Assembly (NCBI GenBank): GCA_026982585.1
Contig: JALSGW010000353.1
Location: 1-9,860, forward strand
DNA from: Alphaproteobacteria bacterium
GTDB taxonomy: Bacteria; Pseudomonadota; Alphaproteobacteria; Geminicoccales; Geminicoccaceae
DNA length: 9,860 nt
Reading direction: 5' to 3'
The notes under the pieces are model-generated. The model made no database searches. It was not told where the DNA came from and saw only the letters and a list, made by a program, of their open reading frames with translations. Numbering within the stretch: the stretch's first letter is position 1; each line of letters starts with the position of its first letter. Shown one piece after another: positions 5,606 through 9,860 of this stretch. The translations under genes and the position numbers were made by a program.

Positions 5606-7192
5606 TCAGAACCCGAGGGCGATACCGTCCTTGCGCGGGTCGGAGCCGCCCAGCAGCACGCCCCGCTTGCGGTCGATGAGGATGCACTGGCCGCCTCCGA
5701 GCGGCAGTTCCGCCGGCACCACCGGATGGCCCATGGCCGCGAGCCGCTCCGCCACCTCCTTCCCGATACCGCGCTCGAGCTGGAGGTCGCGCGGATAGGC
5801 CATGGCCCGCGCATGGTCGAGGGCCTGCTGCGGATCCCATCCGTAATCGATGAGATTGGTGACGAGGTGCACCTGGCCCACGGGCTGGAAGTCCGCCCCC
5901 ATCACGCCGAAGCAGGCGGCCAGCTCGCCGCCCTGGAAGGCGAGGGCGGGGATGATGGTGTGCATGGGCCGTTTGCGCGGGGCGAGGGCGTTGGGATGGG
6001 CGGGGTCGAGGGAGAAGGCCCGCCCGCGACAGTGGAACAGTACGCCGGTGCGGGGACAACAGTAGCCGGAGCCGAAGGAATCATACAGGGAATTGATAAA
6101 CGAACAGGCGTTGCCGTCGCCGTCCACCACGGCGATGTAGACGGTGTCGCCGGCGGGCGGAACGGCTGTGGGAGGCGGAGCGGTGCGGGCGCGTTCGGGA
6201 TCGATGCTCGCGCGCAGCTGGGCGATATAACGATTGTCCAGAAATTCTGCGACCGGGACCCGGCTGTGGGCCGGGTCGGCGAGCCAGCGGTCGCGGTGGT
6301 GGAAGGCGATCTTGGTCGCTTCCGCCTCGAGGTGGTAGCGCTCGGCGCCGTCCGGATCGAGGGCGGCGAGATCGAAGCCCTCGAGAATGCGCAGCATCAT
6401 CAGGGCCACAAACCCCTGTCCGTTGGGCGGGCACTCATAGATCCGCAGGCCGCGGTAGCTGGCGTGCAGGGGCGGGACGAACTCCGGCCGAAAGGCGGCG
6501 AAGTCCTCGAGCTCGTGCAGCCCGCCGAAGGCTTGGAGGCTCTGGACCATGCGCTCGGCGAGCTCGCCGCGGTAGAAGACCTCGGCACCCTCCTCGGCGA
6601 TGCGCCGTAGCGTGCGGGCGAGCGCCGGCAGCCGCAGGATGCGTCCGGTCTCCGGCGCACGACCCCCGGGCAGGTAGAACTGGGTTGCCGCTTCGCTCAC
6701 CTGGAGACGGTCGGCCGCTTGCTGCCAGTCGAAGGCCACGCGGGGGAACACCGGAAATCCGTCCTGGGCATAGCGGATGGCCGGCTCCAGCACGGTCGCG
6801 AGATCCAGCCGTCCGTGTTCGCGCTGCAGCGCCTCCCATGCCGCCACCGCCCCGGGCACGGTGATGCTGTGCACCGAGTGGGCCGGGATGGTGCCGTCCG
6901 GGCCGGCGCCCAGCCGCTCCAGATCGAGTGCGGCCGGCGCCCAGCCGGAGCCGTTGAGCGCCACCACGCCGCCCGAGGCCGGGGCGAAGAGGGCGAAACA
7001 ATCGCCGCCGATGCCGGTGGATTGGGGTTCCACCACACACTGCACGGCACAGGCGGCGATGGCGGCGTCCACCGCATTGCCGCCCCGGCGCAGGATGTCG
7101 ACCGCGGTCAGGGTCGCGAGCGGATGGGAGGTGGCCGCCATGCCCCGGCTCGCCAGCGCCAGGGAACGGCCGGGACGCTGGAAGTCGCGCAT
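5606..7192 (-). CDS. Gamma-glutamyltransferase family protein (YwrD/HpxW-like, cytoplasmic)
   Basis: Members of this Ntn-hydrolase family are made as a proenzyme that cuts itself before a Thr, which becomes the nucleophile for gamma-glutamyl (or related amide) hydrolysis or transfer. The 528 residues contain the family start GMAATSHPLAT (17-27) and GGNAVDAAIAA (38-48), then VEPQSTGIGGDCFAL (54-68) and NGSGWAPAA (80-88). The processing site is D349-T350 in DTVYIAVVDGDGNA. Downstream come SFGSG (372-376), CRGRAFSLDPAHPNALAP (388-405), RPMHTIIPA (408-416) and FGVMGADFQPVG (428-439). T350 is followed by VY rather than the TH of classical periplasmic GGT, and no signal peptide is visible; both fit the intracellular YwrD/HpxW-like branch. 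Substrate is uncertain (glutathione, other gamma-glutamyl compounds or oxamate). ATG 7192 has GGGAGAA upstream at good spacing. It lies 30 bases after the glycosyltransferase gene, in one operon. Confidence 0.88.
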   Translation of the reverse strand: MRDFQRPGRSLALASRGMAATSHPLATLTAVDILRRGGNAVDAAIAACAVQCVVEPQSTGIGGDCFALFAPASGGVVALNGSGWAPAALDLERLGAGPDGTIPAHSVHSITVPGAVAAWEALQREHGRLDLATVLEPAIRYAQDGFPVFPRVAFDWQQAADRLQVSEAATQFYLPGGRAPETGRILRLPALARTLRRIAEEGAEVFYRGELAERMVQSLQAFGGLHELEDFAAFRPEFVPPLHASYRGLRIYECPPNGQGFVALMMLRILEGFDLAALDPDGAERYHLEAEATKIAFHHRDRWLADPAHSRVPVAEFLDNRYIAQLRASIDPERARTAPPPTAVPPAGDTVYIAVVDGDGNACSFINSLYDSFGSGYCCPRTGVLFHCRGRAFSLDPAHPNALAPRKRPMHTIIPALAFQGGELAACFGVMGADFQPVGQVHLVTNLIDYGWDPQQALDHARAMAYPRDLQLERGIGKEVAERLAAMGHPVVPAELPLGGGQCILIDRKRGVLLGGSDPRKDGIALGF

Positions 7193-7222
7193 GGCACTTC
7201 TCCCGGCGACGGCACGCCGCCC

Positions 7223-8176
7223 TCAGGCGGCCTGGGCCACCGCGCCGAAGTCCAGCACCTCGTCCAAGGGCGGCACCGTGCGCAACAGCTCGAAGGCATC
7301 CGGGCGCACGTGTTTCTGCTCCACGTGGCGCTCGAGCTCCGCCCGGGAGATCAGACCGGCCTCCAGGCACTCGCGCAGATAGGCGAAGAACAGTTGTTCC
7401 TGCCGGCGGTCGGGATGCCTGCGGTAGCGGGGAAGCAGACCGTAGGGGCCGAACAGCAGGCGCCGCGCCCGCATCAGCCAGCCGAACGGCGGGAAGGGGC
7501 GGAAGTGTTCCACCGGCAGATAGTCCATCTTGAGACCGGTCTTCCAGGGCTGGGTCGAACGGCGGGTCATGTGCACCATCCTGGTGCGGGGCGTCAGGCG
7601 GTCGAAGTCGTTCCACTCCGGCTCGAGCTCGCCGATGGTCTCCGGATCCTCCGCTTCCAACCCGAGCCAGGCCTTGTAGTCCAGCTCGCCCGTGAACAGG
7701 CGCGCGAACTGCTCCTCGAGACGCCAGTGCCGCAGCCGGCTGCAGTCCAACAGCATCACCGAACTCGCATAACGGCCCCGGACCGCGCGCTTGACCCCGT
7801 CGTGGGTGCGGCAGAGGATGGCCTTGCCGCCCATGTTTCGTTCGAACAGTTCCATCACGTCGCCGATCGCGAAGATGTCGGGATCCACCACGATCGCCCG
7901 CCCCTCGTAGTCCATCAGCTCCGGCGGGGCGAAGCGGAGCGGGGTGAAGGACTGCAGATCCTCGTTGAGCCAGGGCCGCCAGGTGCCGTCGCGCAGATAC
8001 CTCCGGCCCTGGTAGCGTTCGAAGAAGGGGAACTCCTCGCGTTTGATGATGCGCACGGTGAAGGCATCGGGCGTGCGGGAGCGCCGCTGCATGGAATAGG
8101 CCGACACCACCGCGCCCACATATTGTTTGTCGTTGGTGTGCACGAAAACGCAGCGCCGCTCCCCGGATGCCGCCAT
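7223..8176 (-). CDS. Glycosyltransferase family 8-like protein
   Basis: The 317-residue product resembles the GT-A fold, family 8-like nucleotide-sugar transferases. An N-terminal strand and helix (CVFVHTNDKQYVGAVVSAYS, 9-28) are followed by RAIVVDPDIFAIGDVMELF (93-111), in which D98-P-D100 is a metal-binding DxD motif. SSVMLLDCSRLRHW (138-151) is the usual acceptor-side strand, and EWNDF (187-191) then RMVHMTRRSTQPWKTG (199-214) holds the second conserved metal His (H202) and PWK. About 100 residues after this, rich in Arg and aromatic residues, are not recognised. The frame is open back to 8890, but that part lies antisense-frame inside soxC and has no domain character. ATG 8176 has GGGGAG nine bases upstream, while ATG 8185 would abut it, so 8176 was chosen. 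It lies between soxC and the gamma-glutamyltransferase gene. Donor and acceptor sugars cannot be told from sequence. No membrane helix is obvious. Confidence 0.75.
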   Translation of the reverse strand: MAASGERRCVFVHTNDKQYVGAVVSAYSMQRRSRTPDAFTVRIIKREEFPFFERYQGRRYLRDGTWRPWLNEDLQSFTPLRFAPPELMDYEGRAIVVDPDIFAIGDVMELFERNMGGKAILCRTHDGVKRAVRGRYASSVMLLDCSRLRHWRLEEQFARLFTGELDYKAWLGLEAEDPETIGELEPEWNDFDRLTPRTRMVHMTRRSTQPWKTGLKMDYLPVEHFRPFPPFGWLMRARRLLFGPYGLLPRYRRHPDRRQEQLFFAYLRECLEAGLISRAELERHVEQKHVRPDAFELLRTVPPLDEVLDFGAVAQAA

Positions 8177-8185
8177 CGCCGCCAT

Positions 8186-8191
8186 CTCCCC
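8186..8191 (-). promoter_or_regulatory. Ribosome binding site deciding the glycosyltransferase start
   Basis: GGGGAG (minus strand) directly precedes ATG 8185 and is nine bases before ATG 8176. Only the latter spacing works for initiation, so the shorter start is preferred. A GC-rich hairpin (GCCGCCC/GGGCGGC with a single central T) lies just upstream at 8202-8216. Confidence 0.5.
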
Positions 8192-8302
8192 GATGCCGCA
8201 AGCCGCCCTGGGCGGCCTCCTCGACGGTCCGATAGCAGCTGGGGCCACAACCGGCAACCGGACCCGCCGCGCGACCGATCGCCACCGCCACCGCATCCGG
8301 GC

Positions 8303-8331
8303 GCGAGAACGCTCGCCGCCGGCGCTGCCGG
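8303..8331 (-). terminator. Two small tandem hairpins right after the soxC stop
   Basis: CCGGC-AGC-GCCGG (8331-8319 on the minus strand) begins at the base after the soxC stop. GCGAG-CGTT-CTCGC (8316-8303) follows it. Each stem has five GC-rich pairs and no T tract. They may weaken read-through, or protect the soxC transcript end, within an otherwise same-strand gene row. The evidence is weak. Confidence 0.3.
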
Positions 8332-9648
8332 TCAGATCTCGAGCTGCGAGAGCGCCCGCACCTGGCCGAGACGGTCGACCAGCCAGGGCTGCTGCCCGTT
8401 GTGGCAGCGGAAGCCCAAGCCCTTGTCCACGGCGTGCAGCTCGTGGAGGGTGGGCTGGAGCGCACCGCTTTCGTCGAGGGCACGGCTGATCAACACCGCA
8501 GGTCTTCCGTCCCATTCCCACATCGCCTCGAAGCGGGTGAGGCATTTGGGCAGGATGGGCTCGACAAGCCGTGCGGCGTGCCAGCTGCGGCCGCCGTCCG
8601 CCGACAGCTCCACCTTGAGGATGCGGCCGCGTCCGGACCAGGCGAAGCCGCGGACCGGGTAGGGACCTGGACGATCGAGGACGGATCCGGGAGCGGGGAA
8701 GGTGATCACCGACTTCACCGCCATCAGCGGAGGAGATGCAACCGCCGGCCATTCGTCCATGTCGATGCTGGCGGGCAGCGCACCGGCGGGCGGACGCTCG
8801 CAAAGCTCGAGCTCCCGAAGCCATTTCACCCAGAAGCAGCCCGGCAGGCCGGGCAATACCAGGCGAAGCGGGTAACCCTGTTCGGCGCAAAGCGCTTTTC
8901 CGTTTTGCGCAAAGGCGAGGATCCCCTCCTCGAGGCAGGCGGTGAGGGGCAGGGCGCAGGCGCGTTGGTCTCCATCCGCACCGCGGGCGACCATCCAGCG
9001 TGCTCTAGGGTCCACCCCCGCCCGCTCGAGCAAAAGCCGCAACGGCACGCCCGTATACATGCAGCAGTGGATGCGACCGTGGCTTTCCGCCACGGTCATG
9101 TCCGGGATCTCGCAGGAAGGGGAGCAGGCACCGTTAGCGGCGCATTCGAGAAAATACGGTCGTCGGACCGCAGGCATGCGCGCGAGCTCGGCGAGCGAGA
9201 GCAGGAGAGGGCGTTGGACGAGCCCCTGGATCGACAGCCGATGAGCCCGTGCATCGAGCTCGGGAATCCCGGACGGGGCATGGGTGAAACAGAGCCCGTT
9301 CGGGGTCAGGATTCCCTGCTGGCGATCGAGCGGTGTGAGACGTTGCCACCTTCCAGGCCAGGGACGCTGGGGCTCCAAACCCGGCACACCCCGCTCGACG
9401 CGGCCCGCGAGAGCAGAGGGGCCGCAATCGAACGGCTCTTGGCGAAGCGGGCGGATGAGCGAAGCGCCCGCGGGTTCCATCGAGGGGTGCGTGAGCACCC
9501 TTCCCCCCTGAGGCCACAGGCCCACGCCGAGCGCGCCCGCCGTTGCGGCGAGGAAGTCGCGCCGCGAGAGCGCGGATGGATGATCGGGATCGCGCAGCTG
9601 GAGCGCGTTCTTCCCAGCCTTCGGGGTGTCGGCTCGGCTTTCGTTCAT
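8332..9648 (-). CDS. soxC: SoxC-like molybdenum-containing sulfane/sulfite dehydrogenase, Tat-exported
   Basis: SoxC is the molybdopterin subunit of periplasmic SoxCD, which oxidises sulfane sulfur carried on SoxY during thiosulfate oxidation. The 438 residues open with a Tat signal, SRRDFLAATAGALGVGLW (28-45), preceded by an unusually long n-region. The sulfite-oxidase-fold core shows ILTPNGLCFTH (113-123), HRLSIQGLVQRPL (136-148), YFLECAANG (165-173, C169 the expected molybdenum ligand), SHGRIHCCMYTGVPL (189-203), EQGYPLRLVLPG (256-267) and VKWLREL (274-280). The dimerisation domain follows with VKSVITFPAPG (311-321), GFAWSGRGRI (334-343), LSADGGRSWHAARL (348-361), PILPKCLTRF (364-373) and LDESGALQPT (391-400). 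GGAGGAG precedes ATG 9648. Oddities: no soxD is adjacent, the segment linking the two domains is divergent, and there are about 14 cysteines. A related sulfite dehydrogenase (SorA-like) is the alternative, but the C-terminal motifs read like SoxC. Confidence 0.8.
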   Translation of the reverse strand: MNESRADTPKAGKNALQLRDPDHPSALSRRDFLAATAGALGVGLWPQGGRVLTHPSMEPAGASLIRPLRQEPFDCGPSALAGRVERGVPGLEPQRPWPGRWQRLTPLDRQQGILTPNGLCFTHAPSGIPELDARAHRLSIQGLVQRPLLLSLAELARMPAVRRPYFLECAANGACSPSCEIPDMTVAESHGRIHCCMYTGVPLRLLLERAGVDPRARWMVARGADGDQRACALPLTACLEEGILAFAQNGKALCAEQGYPLRLVLPGLPGCFWVKWLRELELCERPPAGALPASIDMDEWPAVASPPLMAVKSVITFPAPGSVLDRPGPYPVRGFAWSGRGRILKVELSADGGRSWHAARLVEPILPKCLTRFEAMWEWDGRPAVLISRALDESGALQPTLHELHAVDKGLGFRCHNGQQPWLVDRLGQVRALSQLEI

Positions 9649-9699
9649 GTGCTCCTCCCCGACCGGGACTCCACCCGAAGAGGGGCCTTGTGCGGGCGG

Positions 9700-9747
9700 C
9701 TCGGGTCTGGAACAAGCGGCATGCTTGGGAGCGGGACCAGCGGTGCC
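9700..9747. repeat. Two-copy imperfect 24-bp tandem repeat upstream of soxC
   Basis: Units 9700-9723 and 9724-9747 both read, in one plus-strand frame, Leu-Gly-Ser-Gly-Thr-Ser-Gly plus one more residue. The first seven codons differ only synonymously. On the minus strand they give PLVPxPS twice. The repeat lies within the soxC leader region; a role is unknown and chance is possible. Confidence 0.35.
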
Positions 9748-9815
9748 GGCGCTTGACCGGCGGCGGGCCTTGTGATCATGGCTCGAGGGGGCGTTTTGGG
9801 GAAGGTGTGTTCGGC

Positions 9816-9860
9816 ATGAAGCTCACCTGGCTCGGCCATGCCGCCTGTCATCTTCAGGCG
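9816..9860 (+). CDS. Start of a UPF0173-like metal-dependent hydrolase (metallo-beta-lactamase fold), truncated by window end
   Basis: Only 15 codons are visible: MKLTWLGHAACHLQA. This is close to the invariant opening MKxTWLGHxxF of UPF0173/YtkL-type beta-lactamase-fold hydrolases, whose first strand ends in the conserved GH. GAAGG (9801-9805) lies about ten bases upstream. The gene diverges from soxC across 167 bases. The family's physiological substrate is not settled, and too little is visible to say more. Confidence 0.6.
   Translation, partial: MKLTWLGHAACHLQA

Noticed and set aside
6719..8662. A 647-codon plus-strand open frame, and a 682-codon minus-strand open frame at 6435-8483
   Set aside because: Both run across the gamma-glutamyltransferase and glycosyltransferase genes in other frames. 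Their proteins are Arg/Gly/His-rich with no family motifs. Such long shadows are expected in GC-rich DNA.
8177..8890. N-terminal extension of the glycosyltransferase frame to 8890
   Set aside because: The extra 238 residues overlap soxC out of frame, are Arg/Pro-rich and lack domain character; a ribosome binding site supports the start at 8176.
8401..9756. A 451-codon plus-strand open frame antisense to soxC
   Set aside because: It mirrors soxC codon structure and has no recognisable domain, while soxC on the other strand has clear motifs throughout.
9753..9780. TTGACC at 9753-9758 as a -35 box for the divergent hydrolase
   Set aside because: No acceptable -10 element is found at 16-18 base spacing; the best candidate (TCATGG) matches poorly.

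Overview
The window is uniformly GC-rich (by eye about two thirds or more) and densely coding. It looks like the chromosome of a motile, thiotrophic, high-GC proteobacterium. The evidence is a sigma-54-type promoter in front of flagellar hook genes, a Wzc/ExoP-type polysaccharide tyrosine autokinase and a Tat-exported SoxC-like molybdoenzyme. A gammaproteobacterial sulfur oxidiser is my best guess. That is inference from gene content, since no rRNA, tRNA or other placing marker is present.

Left region (1-1966, minus strand): fliK (hook-length control) is followed 11 bases later by flgD (hook cap, cut by the window edge). A full-consensus -24/-12 promoter lies just upstream of fliK. Middle-left (1967-4580): a 331-base divergent intergenic region separates the flagellar unit from a 760-residue tyrosine autokinase (Wzz domain, coiled coil, BY-kinase, C-terminal tyrosine cluster) on the plus strand. 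A motility operon and an exopolysaccharide regulator therefore share one control region. Centre (4581-5605): 179 bases after the kinase lies a 264-residue protein with the layout of a short 6-phosphogluconate dehydrogenase. Its coenzyme fingerprint and active-site residues are largely replaced, so it is probably a pseudoenzyme. It ends at a perfect 12-bp hairpin shared with the convergent gene from the right.

Right region (5606-9648, minus strand): soxC-like molybdenum oxidoreductase, then a family-8-like glycosyltransferase, then a cytoplasmic gamma-glutamyltransferase-family enzyme. Gaps are 155 and 30 bases, and transcription runs right to left. No soxD follows soxC. At the right edge a metallo-beta-lactamase-fold hydrolase (UPF0173-like) starts divergently at 9816.

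No RNA genes, CRISPR arrays, insertion sequences or attachment sites were seen. The most unusual items are the 6PGDH-like pseudoenzyme beside the kinase, the kinase with tyrosine clusters at both ends, the SoxC without SoxD, and the very clean sigma-54 promoter with a tiny leader ORF before fliK.
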